Shown piece by piece: positions 25,980-34,382 of a DNA stretch of 64,000 nucleotides; within the stretch, counting starts at the first letter, position 1; each line of letters starts with the position of its first letter. Source of the DNA: RPQJ01 sp963846315 (lineage in GTDB: Bacteria; Pseudomonadota; Gammaproteobacteria; Steroidobacterales; Steroidobacteraceae). The position numbers were made by a program, and so were the translations under genes. The DNA lies in contig CAWJVM010000013.1 of the NCBI GenBank assembly GCA_963846315.1, positions 137,033 through 201,032 on the forward strand. Reading direction: 5' to 3'. Under the pieces are notes generated by a model, which saw only the letters and a program-made list of their open reading frames with translations, had not been told where the DNA came from and did no database searches.

Positions 25980-27278
25980 ATGAGCAGCAAGAAATACGAA
26001 CTGGTCAACACCGAGACCGGTAAGAAGTCGGTCCTCGAAGCGCGCAGCGGGACCGTCGGCCCGGACTGCGTCAACGTCGCAAACATCACCAAGGATCATG
26101 GGGTGTTCACGTTCGACCCGGGCTTCATGGCCACGGCGTCGTGCGAGAGCAAGATCACCTACATCGACGGCGACAACGGTGTGCTGCTGTATCGCGGCTA
26201 CCCGATCGAGCAGATCGCGACCAAGTCCAACTTCCTGGAGACGGCCTACCTGCTGATCCACGGCGACCTGCCGGTCACCGGACAGCTCGAGCAGTTCGAC
26301 CGCTCGATCCGCTACCACACGATGATCAACGAAACGCTGCTGCGTTTCTTCAACGGCTTCCACTACGACGCGCACCCGATGGCGATGGTGTCCGCCGTGG
26401 TCTCGTCGATGGCGGCGTTCTACCACGACTCCATGGACAACAATAATCCGCGCCACCGCGAGATCTTCGCGCACCGCATCCTGGCCAAGATCCCCACGGT
26501 TTCAGCCGCTGCCTTCAAGCACATGCTGGGCCAGCCTTTCGTCTACCCGCGCAACGACCTCGACTACTGCGCGAACATGCTGCACATGTTCTTCGCCGTG
26601 CCGGCCGAGGATTACGTCGTCGACCCGATGGCGGCCGAGGCGCTCGACCTGCTGCTGATGCTGCACGCCGACCACGAGCAGAACGCGAGCACGTCCACGG
26701 TGCGCCTTGCCGGCAGCACGGGCACCAACCCGTACGCGGCGATTTCCGCGGGCGTTTCGGCCCTGTGGGGCCCGGCGCATGGCGGCGCGAACGAGGCCGT
26801 GCTCGAGATGCTCGAGGACATCGGCACCGTCGACAACATCGAGAAGTTCCTGGCGCGCGTGAAGGACAAGGACGGCAATACCCGGCTGATGGGTTTCGGC
26901 CACCGCGTGTACAAGAACTTCGACCCGCGCGCGAAGATCATCCGCGAGATGTGCCACAAGGTGCTGTCGCGGCTCGGCCAGAACGACAATCCGTTGTTCG
27001 AGCTGGCGCTGCGCCTCGAAGAGATCGCGCTGAAGGACGAGTACTTCATCGCCCGCAAGCTCTACCCGAACGTCGACTTCTACTCGGGCGTGATCTACAG
27101 CGCGCTTGGTATCCCGCGCTCGATGTTCACGGTGATGTTCGCCATCGCTCGCACCGCGGGCTGGGTGGCGCACTGGCAGGAGATGATTGGCGATCCGGCC
27201 ATGAAGATTGGACGGCCGCGCCAGCTTTATACCGGGCCGACGCAGCGGGATTACCTCGAGGTCGACAAGCGCGGCTGA
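25980..27278 (+). CDS. gltA: Citrate synthase (type II)
   Basis: Condenses acetyl-CoA and oxaloacetate to citrate at the entry of the TCA cycle. 432 residues, the size of NADH-sensitive hexameric Gram-negative enzymes. Active-site residues are visible in LHADHEQNAST (substrate His), GPAHGGANEAVL (second His), GFGHRVYKNFDPRAK and LYPNVDFYSG (catalytic Asp). The N-terminal beta-rich domain (MSSKKYELVNTETGKKSVLE) is also typical. Preceded by a possible structured leader and followed 44 bases later by the first copy of a hairpin repeat. Confidence 0.97.
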   Translation: MSSKKYELVNTETGKKSVLEARSGTVGPDCVNVANITKDHGVFTFDPGFMATASCESKITYIDGDNGVLLYRGYPIEQIATKSNFLETAYLLIHGDLPVTGQLEQFDRSIRYHTMINETLLRFFNGFHYDAHPMAMVSAVVSSMAAFYHDSMDNNNPRHREIFAHRILAKIPTVSAAAFKHMLGQPFVYPRNDLDYCANMLHMFFAVPAEDYVVDPMAAEALDLLLMLHADHEQNASTSTVRLAGSTGTNPYAAISAGVSALWGPAHGGANEAVLEMLEDIGTVDNIEKFLARVKDKDGNTRLMGFGHRVYKNFDPRAKIIREMCHKVLSRLGQNDNPLFELALRLEEIALKDEYFIARKLYPNVDFYSGVIYSALGIPRSMFTVMFAIARTAGWVAHWQEMIGDPAMKIGRPRQLYTGPTQRDYLEVDKRG

Positions 27279-27321
27279 GTTCTTCGGGCGACCCCGGTAA
27301 GGTGCTCGGATCGCCGTTGCA

Positions 27322-27458
27322 GGCGGCCGATCCGGTGCCGTTCCCCGAGCTTGGAAAGGCAGACACGCGCTCGGGGAACGGCACCGGATCGACCGCCTGA
27401 TGCTCGGCGCCTGAGCTCGTTTTCGGGCGGGCCCGAAAACATCGCACGGCGCATGCAG
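27322..27458 (+). repeat. Two-hairpin repeat element, copy A
   Basis: Hairpin 1 has a 29-bp stem (27322-27350 with 27369-27397, one C-A mismatch) and an 18-base loop that includes GGAAAGGCAGACACGC. Then comes GGCGCCTGAGC, hairpin 2 GTTTTCGGG / CCCGAAAAC (27419-27440), and TCGCACGGCGCATGCAG. The loop and linkers match copy B at 27676-27810, while both stems differ yet stay paired. It starts 44 bases past the gltA stop, so hairpin 1 could also end gltA transcription, though no T-run follows. Confidence 0.85.
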
Positions 27459-27675
27459 CTGGACCGCTCGAACCAAGCATCGTCCAATCGACGTACGCAA
27501 CCGCTCGCATCGTGACGGTGCATACCGCTGCGTCGGGAACCTGAAGGTTCCCAGCAACGACCCACCTCGCGCCTGACTAGCGCAGTAATTGCCGACAGAC
27601 GACGACACCGCGAGATTGCGTCGATATCAATATGCGCGGCGGCAGGCGTGTGGCTTCCGGTTCCGATGTCACCGA
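27459..27675. other. Spacer between the two inverted hairpin repeats
   Basis: No gene is supported here. The only structure noted is a 7-bp hairpin GGGAACC / GGTTCCC with loop TGAA (27535-27552). The short frames through this space are interrupted or lack coding character. Confidence 0.5.
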
Positions 27676-27810
27676 CTACATGCGCCGTGCGACGTTCGCG
27701 GGCTGCCCGCGAACGCGCTCAGGCGCCCGTGTCGAGCGGAGATATCCGGCAGTTCTTCCGGATCGCGTGTCTGCCTTTCCGCGATCCGGAAGAACTGCCG
27801 GAATCTCCGC
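27676..27810 (-). repeat. Two-hairpin repeat element, copy B (inverted)
   Basis: Minus-strand copy of the element at 27322-27458. Hairpin 1: arms 27736-27767 and 27780-27810 form 31 pairs with one bulged A; its loop region reads GGAAAGGCAGACACGCG on the minus strand, identical for 17 bases to copy A. Next are GGCGCCTGAGC, hairpin 2 GTTCGCGGG / CCCGCGAAC (within 27693-27715) and TCGCACGGCGCATGTAG. Two base pairs of hairpin 2 and many of hairpin 1 differ from copy A on both arms at once. Confidence 0.85.
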
Positions 27811-27901
27811 CATCGACCCACAACGACTGTGCACATTCACGAATTGCCCCGCGCGCGGCGCGCGAGCACTCTGGGATCGGGTCCCGCAGCGGGAGATTCA
27901 G

Positions 27902-28357
27902 ATGAGTCACATACGCATCGTCGTCGCCGATCAGGCCGAAGCGATCTTCTACGACCTCAGTTCGCTCAAGGCACACCCCGTCGAAGTGGCTCGCCTGGCG
28001 GACCCGGCCGCTCATCTGCACGACCGGGATTTTTCCAGTGACCGGCCAGGGCGCTCGTATGAAAGTTTCGGGAAGGCGCGTCACGCCATGGAGGGTGAGA
28101 ACGACCCGCGGCAGCGCGAGGCCGTGAAGTTCGCGAAGGAGATCGCCGGCAAGCTGGACGTCGACAGGCGCAACAAAGAGTACGAGCAGCTGATCGTGGT
28201 CGCTGGCGCACCGTTTCGCAGCCTCCTGCGCAATGAATTGTCGGCCGGCACGTCGGCCTGCGTCGTGCACGAAGTACCGAAGGACCTGGTCCACAGTCCG
28301 GTCGAGGTCTTGCGTGAGCACCTGCCGACCACAGCGCAGGAACTGAAGTCCGCCTGA
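27902..28357 (+). CDS. Host attachment family protein
   Basis: 151 residues from the ATG at 27902, with GGGAG seven bases upstream; an upstream frame extension would run through the hairpin repeat and is rejected. The pattern of an N-terminal IRIVVADQAEAIFYDL strand, a central HDRDFSSDRPGRSYES segment and ANKEYEQ-like helix (DRRNKEYEQLIVVAGAPF) fits the host-attachment protein family (related to the baeRF fold), first named from plant-associated bacteria. The biochemical function is unknown. It stands alone between the hairpin repeat and a convergent gene. Confidence 0.75.
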   Translation: MSHIRIVVADQAEAIFYDLSSLKAHPVEVARLADPAAHLHDRDFSSDRPGRSYESFGKARHAMEGENDPRQREAVKFAKEIAGKLDVDRRNKEYEQLIVVAGAPFRSLLRNELSAGTSACVVHEVPKDLVHSPVEVLREHLPTTAQELKSA

Positions 28358-28414
28358 TCAGGCCGGAGCCGCGCGCCACAGCCTCGTCTCCCGCGCGAAG
28401 CAGGGCAGGGAGCA

Positions 28415-29020
28415 TCACACGAGCGCGGCAACCTCTGCCGCGGTTGCACGGCGCATCGGCTTGCCATCGACCGGGCTGCACGGCGACTGCCGGATGCCGT
28501 CCAGCGGGAAGACCACCGCGTCGATCGCCTGGTGTCCAGCGACGAAGCGAAAGGCCGGGAAGGTCACCGTCCGGTCGCGTTCGAATCGCAACCGGCGCTC
28601 GAGGGTTTCGTGCGGCACGCCGCGTTCCTCGAGTCGGATCGAGACGGCCTCAGCCGACTCAGAGAACAGGTGCAGGTGGATGTCCGAATGGGCCGAGGCG
28701 GTGCCGGTGAGGACGGGACCGACGAGTCGCGGGTCGAAGTCGGCCATCAGTCGCATGGCCTGCAAGGCCGAGCGCCGCAAGTCCGCGATTTCGGCCTCGT
28801 GCCGGCCACTTGAGAACAGTCGCCGCCGCGCGAACAGCGCCGCTTCAATTTCCGTATTGCGCGGCAGGATCGCCGCGTCCACGACGCCGAGCCGTTCGGC
28901 CGCCTTGCGCTTGGCGAACAGGAAATCGTCGATGCCCTGTTCGGCCATCACGCGCGCGGCTTCTTCGGCCACCGCCTGACGCAACATCTCCGCACGAGGG
29001 TTGGGTCTTTGTCGACTCAT
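28415..29020 (-). CDS. Conserved hypothetical protein, nucleotidyltransferase-like
   Basis: 201-residue soluble protein. The central segment VLTGTASAHSDIHLHLFSES, with a Gly/Ser-rich turn followed by an acidic pair, resembles a nucleotidyltransferase fold, and FERDRTVTFPAFRFVAGHQ continues a beta-sheet pattern. A helical N-terminus (residues 8-90) precedes it. Homologues are often mislabelled as Mur ligases; nothing here supports ligase activity. It lies 87 bases after mrcA on the same strand and may be co-transcribed. Substrate unknown. Confidence 0.7.
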   Translation of the reverse strand: MSRQRPNPRAEMLRQAVAEEAARVMAEQGIDDFLFAKRKAAERLGVVDAAILPRNTEIEAALFARRRLFSSGRHEAEIADLRRSALQAMRLMADFDPRLVGPVLTGTASAHSDIHLHLFSESAEAVSIRLEERGVPHETLERRLRFERDRTVTFPAFRFVAGHQAIDAVVFPLDGIRQSPCSPVDGKPMRRATAAEVAALV

Positions 29021-29107
29021 GGGCTGCCGAGCATACCGAATCGCACCGTCCCGGCAATGCCAGGTGTGAGGCCCGGAAGCGTCATAAAGTTGCGTCCGAA
29101 GGTCGCG

Positions 29108-31622
29108 TCAGAAAATGGAATCGTCACCCGCTGCCGATTCCACCGTTTCCGCCCCGACGCCGTCGTCACCGAGGTTACCCATCCCGGCCCGGGGTGCGTA
29201 CTGCTCGAGGAACGTTTCAAACAGCGCGCCGGGAGCACCGGCGCGTGACGGTGCGCCACTTTCCCGCGACACCCACATGCGCACCACGCCTGGCGGTTCC
29301 GGCTGGCGGTGTTCCGGCTTGTCGCGCAGCGCTTCCTGCATGAAGTAAATCCACATCGGCAGCGCGGTCTTGCCGCCTTCCTCGTTCTCGCCGAGCGACC
29401 GTTCCTGGTCGAAGCCGAGCCAGACCGCCGCGGCGACGTCGGCATTGAAGCCCACGAACCACGTGTCGCGCCGGTCGCTCGTGGTGCCTGTCTTGCCGGC
29501 AATGTCCTTGCGATTGAGCGCAGCTGCCGCCCGTTGTGCCGTGCCGCGCTGGATCACGTCCGTCATCATGTCGGTCATCACGAACGCATTGGCCGGGCTG
29601 ATCGCCTGCGGCGCCCGCGGTTCGACGGTGCCGGCTGGCCGGGCGTCGCCGTCGGCAACCTCCCTGCGGAGGGTCGGCAGGTCGTCCGGAATGGCCGCGA
29701 GGTCGGCAGCCACCGTGGCAGTCGCCTCGCTTGCGCTGTCGAAATCGCAAAGACTGCACGCCAGTGACCGGCGCGGCCCGGAACAGCTCCCTGCCGCCCG
29801 CATCCTGCACCGACTGGATGAAATACGGCGAGACCAGCGCCCCCCCGTTGGCGAAGACCGCGAAGCCACGCGCCATCTCCAGCGGGGTGACCTGACCGGT
29901 GCCGAGCGCGAGCGTAAGGTTGGCCGGCAACGCTTGCGGGCCGAAGCCGAAGCGCGCGATGTGCTTCATCGCGAAGCCGATGCCCGCACCTCGCAGCAGC
30001 CGGATCGAAACCAGGTTGCGTGAGCGAACGAGGCCCTCGCGCATCGGTGTCGGACCGTAGAACTTGCGGGTGATGTTCTGCGGCCGCCACTCTTCGTCGC
30101 CTTCCGCGCCGCCGCCGCCCGGCAGTACGATCGGGGCGTCGTTCACCAGCGTCGCGGGGGTGAAACCACGCTCCAGGGCTGCTGAATACAGGAACGGCTT
30201 GAAGGCGGAGCCCGGTTGGCGCTGGGCCTGCACCACGCGGTTGTATTTGCTCGACCCGAAATCGAAGCCGCCGACCAGCGACACGATGGCGCCGTCGTTG
30301 GGATCGAGCGCCACCAGCGCGCCCGACACCGCTGGCAGCTGACCCAGCCGGTACTTCGATTCCGGCAACGGCTCGATGTAAACGACATCGCCGGGCGCGA
30401 GTATCTCGCTTGCCGACTTGGGGTAGGGTCCGAGCGCGTCCTTGAGGGGATCGATCACCGGTCTTGCCCAGGAGATCCCGTCCCAGTCCATGGCGACCGC
30501 CGAGCCGTTGCGCAGGACCAGTTCGGCGCTGCGCTCGGCCACCGACGTGACGATCGCCGCCGACAGGCTGCCGCGCCTTGGATTGCGCATGAACAGTTGA
30601 TTCAATGCGGCGGGATCGCCGAGCAGTGCCAGCTCCACGCGTTCGAGCGGCCCGCGGTAACCGTGCCGCCGCTCGTATTCGAGGATGGCGCGCCACGCGG
30701 CCGCGTTGGCGGCTTGCTGCAGGCGGCTGTCGAGGGTCGTGTAGACCTTGTAGCCGGCCGTGAGCGCATCCGCCCCATGCTGCTGCACCATCTCGGCGCG
30801 GACCATCTCGGCCACATAAGGCGCATCGAGCTCGATGATCGGCCCGTGCATGCGGCTCGAGATGGGCTCGTCCAGCGCGGCGTCGTGCTGGGATTGATCG
30901 ATCTTGCCGAGTTCGAGCATGCGGCGGAGCACGTACGCCCGGCGATCGTGGGCGCGGCTGATGCTGGCGACGGGGTTGTCCAGCGAGGGCGATCGTGGCA
31001 AGCCCGCAATCAATGCCGCTTCGGCGAGGGTCAGGTCGTGCACCGACTTGTCGAAGTACACCTCTGCCGCCGCACCAATCCCGTAAGCACGCTGCCCGAG
31101 GAAAATGCGGTTCAGGTAGAGGGTCAGGATTTCCTGCTTCGAAAATTCGCGCTCGAGCCGCATCGCCAGGAAGACTTCCTTGAGCTTGCGTCGCAGGGTC
31201 TTTTCCGAGGTCAGCACGGTATTGCGCGCGAGCTGCATCGTGATCGTGCCGCCGCCCTCGCGGACGCTGCCCGCACTGACGTTCGCCACCAGCGCGCGCA
31301 CCAGGCTCTGCCAGTCCACTCCGGGGTGCTCGTAGAATCGTGCATCCTCTGCCGCCAGGAACGCATCGACGACAACAGGGGGAATCTCGTCGAAGGCCAC
31401 GGGGATCCGGCGTTGCTCGCCGATCTGCGCCATCAGCTTGCCGTCGCGCGAATAGACCCGCAGCGGCAACTGGGTCTTCACGTCCCGCAGCGCTGCCGCG
31501 TCCGGAATGTCCGGCGCGAGGTACTGGTACGCGCCTGCGAACCCCATGCACACCATCACCACCACCGACAAAGCGGCGGCCAGCAGCGCGCCCAGGATTC
31601 TCGTCATGACATTGCGACCCAT
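29108..31622 (-). pseudogene. mrcA: Penicillin-binding protein 1A, interrupted by a one-base frameshift
   Basis: Bifunctional class A PBP: transglycosylase then transpeptidase, anchored by one N-terminal membrane helix (ILGALLAAALSVVVMVCMG). The glycosyltransferase domain has EDARFYEHPGVDW and GGGTITMQLARN; the transpeptidase Ser is in QPGSAFKPFLY and the SxN motif in VRSRNLVS. The frame breaks at 29761-29762, where the minus strand reads ACTGGCGTG. Dropping one G gives VTACSLCDFD, the expected family sequence, and restores the frame that carries the third motif KTGTT and the normal C-terminus (ends 29108). As given, the first frame ends at 29217 with about 180 nonsense residues. Real mutation or sequencing error cannot be told from one sequence. 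Start near 31622 (or ATG 31607). Confidence 0.85.
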
Positions 31623-31644
31623 TGCTAAAACTGCGAACCGTTCC

Positions 31645-31673
31645 TTGCTGCGCCCAAGGCGCCTGTGCATAGT
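31645..31673 (+). promoter_or_regulatory. Possible promoter for the riboswitch-pilM transcript
   Basis: TTGCTG (31645-31650), a 17-base spacer and CATAGT (31668-31673) would start transcription near 31680, exactly where the riboswitch aptamer begins. Each hexamer is a partial match, so support comes mainly from position. It lies opposite the first codons of mrcA. Confidence 0.4.
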
Positions 31674-31680
31674 AGCCGCC

Positions 31681-31773
31681 GACACAAGGGCAAACCCGTC
31701 GAAAGTCGGGGGCGCAAAGTCACCGGCCTGATGGGGCGACCCAAGGCGGCGGGGCTACCGGTCCGAATGTTTC
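31681..31773 (+). promoter_or_regulatory. Cyclic di-GMP-I (GEMM) riboswitch aptamer
   Basis: The plus strand carries the conserved GEMM-I parts in order: CACAAGGGCAAACC, a small stem CGTC-GAAA-GTCG with the GAAA tetraloop, GGGGGCGCAAAG, CACCGGCCT, a variable arm whose CCTGATGG...CCAAGG resembles the tetraloop receptor, and CGGCGGGGCTACCGGT closing the second arm. All invariant blocks and their spacing agree with the Vibrio cholerae Vc2 aptamer. The pilM start is about 250 bases downstream with no other plus-strand gene between, so pilMNOPQ is the probable target. The expression platform is not obvious; T-runs at 31871-31876 and 31912-31918 are the only terminator-like hints. Confidence 0.85.
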
Positions 31774-32026
31774 AGGCAGCAAGCCTTCAAGGTCGACCCT
31801 GGTTCGTGATCGTGATCCCGCCCGCCCACGGCACCCGCCGCGCGAGCGCCGCCCTTGCGAACAGTTGACGGTTTTTCACCACCACGCCCGCAGGGAGCGA
31901 CGCGGATGACGGTTTTTGTTAGCTCACTCACAATTCTATTAGGTGCAACCCTGATATATAGTGGCGCCGGGGCTTTGAAACTGCCACACAATCGCGGCGC
32001 AACCTCTTGAACTAGAAGGATCAACC
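31774..32026 (+). promoter_or_regulatory. Long pilM leader downstream of the riboswitch
   Basis: No gene is supported in these 253 bases. The segment TGACGGTTTTT occurs twice (about 31866 and 31907). TATATA at 31955-31960 could be the -10 of a second promoter nearer pilM, but no good -35 box precedes it. AAGGA is seven bases before the pilM GTG. Confidence 0.4.
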
Positions 32027-33088
32027 GTGCTGTTCCAGCGCAGGTTCCGACCGGTTATCGGACTCGACATCACCACCTCCTCGATCAAGCTGATCGAGCT
32101 GACGCGCAGCGGCGACTCGTATCGAGTCGAGTCGTACGCGGCCGAGCCCACGCCGCCGAATGCCATCAACGAAAAAGCCATCGTCGATGCCCAGGCCGTC
32201 GGTGAAGCCGTGCGCCGCGCCGTCAAGCGCGCAGGCGCGCGCAGCAAGGAGTGTGCCGTGGCGGTCAGCGGCGATGCCGCGATCACCAAGGTGATCCAGA
32301 TGCCCCGCAACCTGCGCGAGAACGAACTCGAGTCGCAGGTCGAGATGCAGGCCGACCAGTACATTCCCTTCCCGATGGAAGAGGTCAGCTTCGACTTCGA
32401 AGTGGTCGGCCCGTCGGAAAAAGACCCGGAAATGCTCGACGTGCTGCTCGTGGCCACGCGCTCGGAGAACGTCGAACAGCGCCAGGCTGCCGTGCAGGCA
32501 GCCGGCCTCACCGCGCGCATCGTCGACGTCGAAGCATTCGCGCTCGAAAACGCATGCCGCCTGCTGACGCACCAGATGCCCGATGGCGGCATGGAGCGCA
32601 ACATCGCCGTCATCGACTTCGGCGCCAGCAGCACCACGTTCTCGGTGCTGCGCGACACCAAGGTGGCCTACACCCGCGACTTCTCCTTCGGCGGCCAGCA
32701 GCTGACCGAAGAGATCATGCGCACCTACGGCCTCTCGATGGAGGAAGCCGGGCGCGCCAAGAAAGAAGGCGGGCTGCCTGCCAATTACCAGGCCGAAGTG
32801 CTCGACCCGTTCATCGACGACATGTGCCAGCAGGTGAGCCGGTCACTGCAGTTCTACCTTGCGGCCGGCGCCGGGCGCGAACAGCCTGAGCTGATCCTGA
32901 TCTGCGGCGGCTGCGCCAACATCCCGGGCGTCGCCGACGTGATCGCGAGCCGGGTCGGCATTCCCGCCGAGCGTGGCGACCCGCTGGGCCAGATGAAGAT
33001 TTCCACTCGGGCCCTCGCACAGGGCGTGAAGAAGGACGCGACGGCATTGCTCACCGCCTGCGGCCTGGCGCTCAGGAGCTTCGACTGA
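32027..33088 (+). CDS. pilM: Type IV pilus assembly ATPase-like protein PilM
   Basis: Actin-like (FtsA/MreB fold) cytoplasmic protein that binds the PilN tail and links the alignment complex to the pilus motor. 353 residues from a GTG at 32027 with AAGGA upstream. Actin-fold phosphate motifs are visible in IGLDITTSSIKLIEL, VIDFGASSTTFSVL and ILICGGCANIPGV. First gene of pilMNOPQ, which follows the c-di-GMP riboswitch. Confidence 0.95.
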   Translation: MLFQRRFRPVIGLDITTSSIKLIELTRSGDSYRVESYAAEPTPPNAINEKAIVDAQAVGEAVRRAVKRAGARSKECAVAVSGDAAITKVIQMPRNLRENELESQVEMQADQYIPFPMEEVSFDFEVVGPSEKDPEMLDVLLVATRSENVEQRQAAVQAAGLTARIVDVEAFALENACRLLTHQMPDGGMERNIAVIDFGASSTTFSVLRDTKVAYTRDFSFGGQQLTEEIMRTYGLSMEEAGRAKKEGGLPANYQAEVLDPFIDDMCQQVSRSLQFYLAAGAGREQPELILICGGCANIPGVADVIASRVGIPAERGDPLGQMKISTRALAQGVKKDATALLTACGLALRSFD

Positions 33089-33696
33089 TGCCAAGAATCA
33101 ACCTGCTGCCGTGGCGTGAGGCGGAACGCAAGCACAAGCGCCAGGAATTCTTCCTGTCGCTCGGTGCGGCGCTGGCCACGGCGGGTTTGATCACGCTGCT
33201 CGGCAACTGGCAGATGAGCGCCGCAATCGATCACCAACGCGACCGCAATAACTACCTGAACCAGGAAATCGCCGGGCTCGACAAGCAGATCGAGGAAATC
33301 AACGGCCTCGACGCGCAGAAGCGCCGGTTGCTCGCGCGCATGGAGATCATCGAGACGTTGCAGCGAAGCCGTCCGGAAATCGTCCACGTCTTCGACGAAC
33401 TCGTGCGTGTCCTGCCGGAGGGCGTCTACCTGACGTACTTGCGGCAGACGGGCACGCGCTTCGAGCTGCGTGGTGTCGCGCAGTCCAGCACGCGCGTCTC
33501 ATCGTTCATGCGCAACATCGATGCCTCGCAGTGGCTCTCCGATCCGACCCTGCAGATCGTCGAGACCCGCGCCAAGGATTTGACCGGCGGCGCCTCGTTC
33601 ACGTTGTTCGCCAACCAGCGGAGCCAGGCCACAGCAGAGGATGACGCGGCCGCGGCACCGGCCGGCAAGGCCAAGAAGAAGGTGGCCGCCAAATGA
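33088..33696 (+). CDS. pilN: Type IV pilus inner membrane protein PilN
   Basis: Bitopic inner-membrane protein of 202 residues. The N-terminal PRINLLPWREAERKHKRQ is the conserved cytoplasmic tail that docks in PilM, followed by one membrane helix (FFLSLGAALATAGLITLLG), a coiled coil (about 55-90) and a periplasmic ferredoxin-like domain. The C-terminus has a lysine/alanine-rich extension (GKAKKKVAAK). The start overlaps the pilM stop by one base (TGATG). Confidence 0.94.
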   Translation: MPRINLLPWREAERKHKRQEFFLSLGAALATAGLITLLGNWQMSAAIDHQRDRNNYLNQEIAGLDKQIEEINGLDAQKRRLLARMEIIETLQRSRPEIVHVFDELVRVLPEGVYLTYLRQTGTRFELRGVAQSSTRVSSFMRNIDASQWLSDPTLQIVETRAKDLTGGASFTLFANQRSQATAEDDAAAAPAGKAKKKVAAK

Positions 33697-34382
33697 ACAA
33701 GTTGCAGGTACTGTTCGAGCAGCTGCGCAACCTTGATCCGAACGATCCGGGCCGTTGGCCGATCGGCGTCCGCATTGCCGCGGCTGCGCTGTTGTTCCTT
33801 GTCGCCGCGGCAGGCGGCTACTACTTCCTGGTCTGGAAGAGCCAGCATCCGGTGCTGCTCGAAGAACGGTTGAAGGAAGGCCAGTTGATGGAATCGCTGA
33901 CCACCAAGGCCAAGCGGGCGGCGAACCTCGATGCGTATCGAGTGCAGCTCGCCGAAATGGAAAAGTCCTTTGGTGCGATGCTGCGGCAGCTGCCGAACAA
34001 GACCGAGGTGCCGAACCTGCTGGTCGACATTTCGCAGACGGGCCTCGCGGCCGGCCTCGAGGAGAATCTGTTCAAGCCGCAGGGTGAGATCAAGAAGGAC
34101 TTCTACGCCGAGCTGCCGATCAGCATCCGCCTGACGGGCGGCTATCATGAGATGGGCAAGTTTGCGAGCGGCATCGCCGCGCTGCCGCGCATCGTGACCG
34201 TGCACGACATCGAGATTTCACCGCCGGCGGGCCGCACCGTGATGGAGCCGGGTGAGCTCACCCTCAATGTCACCGCGAAGACCTATCGCTACCTCGACGA
34301 CGAGGAACAGGCCGCGGCGGAGCCGAAAGACAAGGGCAAGGTCAAGAAGGGCAAGAAGAAGCCCGCTGCGGGCGAGGCATGA
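33693..34382 (+). CDS. pilO: Type IV pilus inner membrane protein PilO
   Basis: PilN partner of 229 residues with the same design: short tail with WPIGVR, one membrane helix (IAAAALLFLVAAAGGYYFLV), a coiled coil (about 50-95) and a periplasmic domain containing LPNKTEVPNLLVDISQTG and the conserved TGGYHEMGKFASGIA. The C-terminal 25 residues are very lysine-rich. Overlaps pilN by four bases and pilP by four. Confidence 0.94.
   Translation: MNKLQVLFEQLRNLDPNDPGRWPIGVRIAAAALLFLVAAAGGYYFLVWKSQHPVLLEERLKEGQLMESLTTKAKRAANLDAYRVQLAEMEKSFGAMLRQLPNKTEVPNLLVDISQTGLAAGLEENLFKPQGEIKKDFYAELPISIRLTGGYHEMGKFASGIAALPRIVTVHDIEISPPAGRTVMEPGELTLNVTAKTYRYLDDEEQAAAEPKDKGKVKKGKKKPAAGEA

Noticed and set aside
27322..27810. 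Integron attC sites
   Set aside because: No R-box core sites, no integrase or cassette genes; the conserved part is the loop, the reverse of attC.
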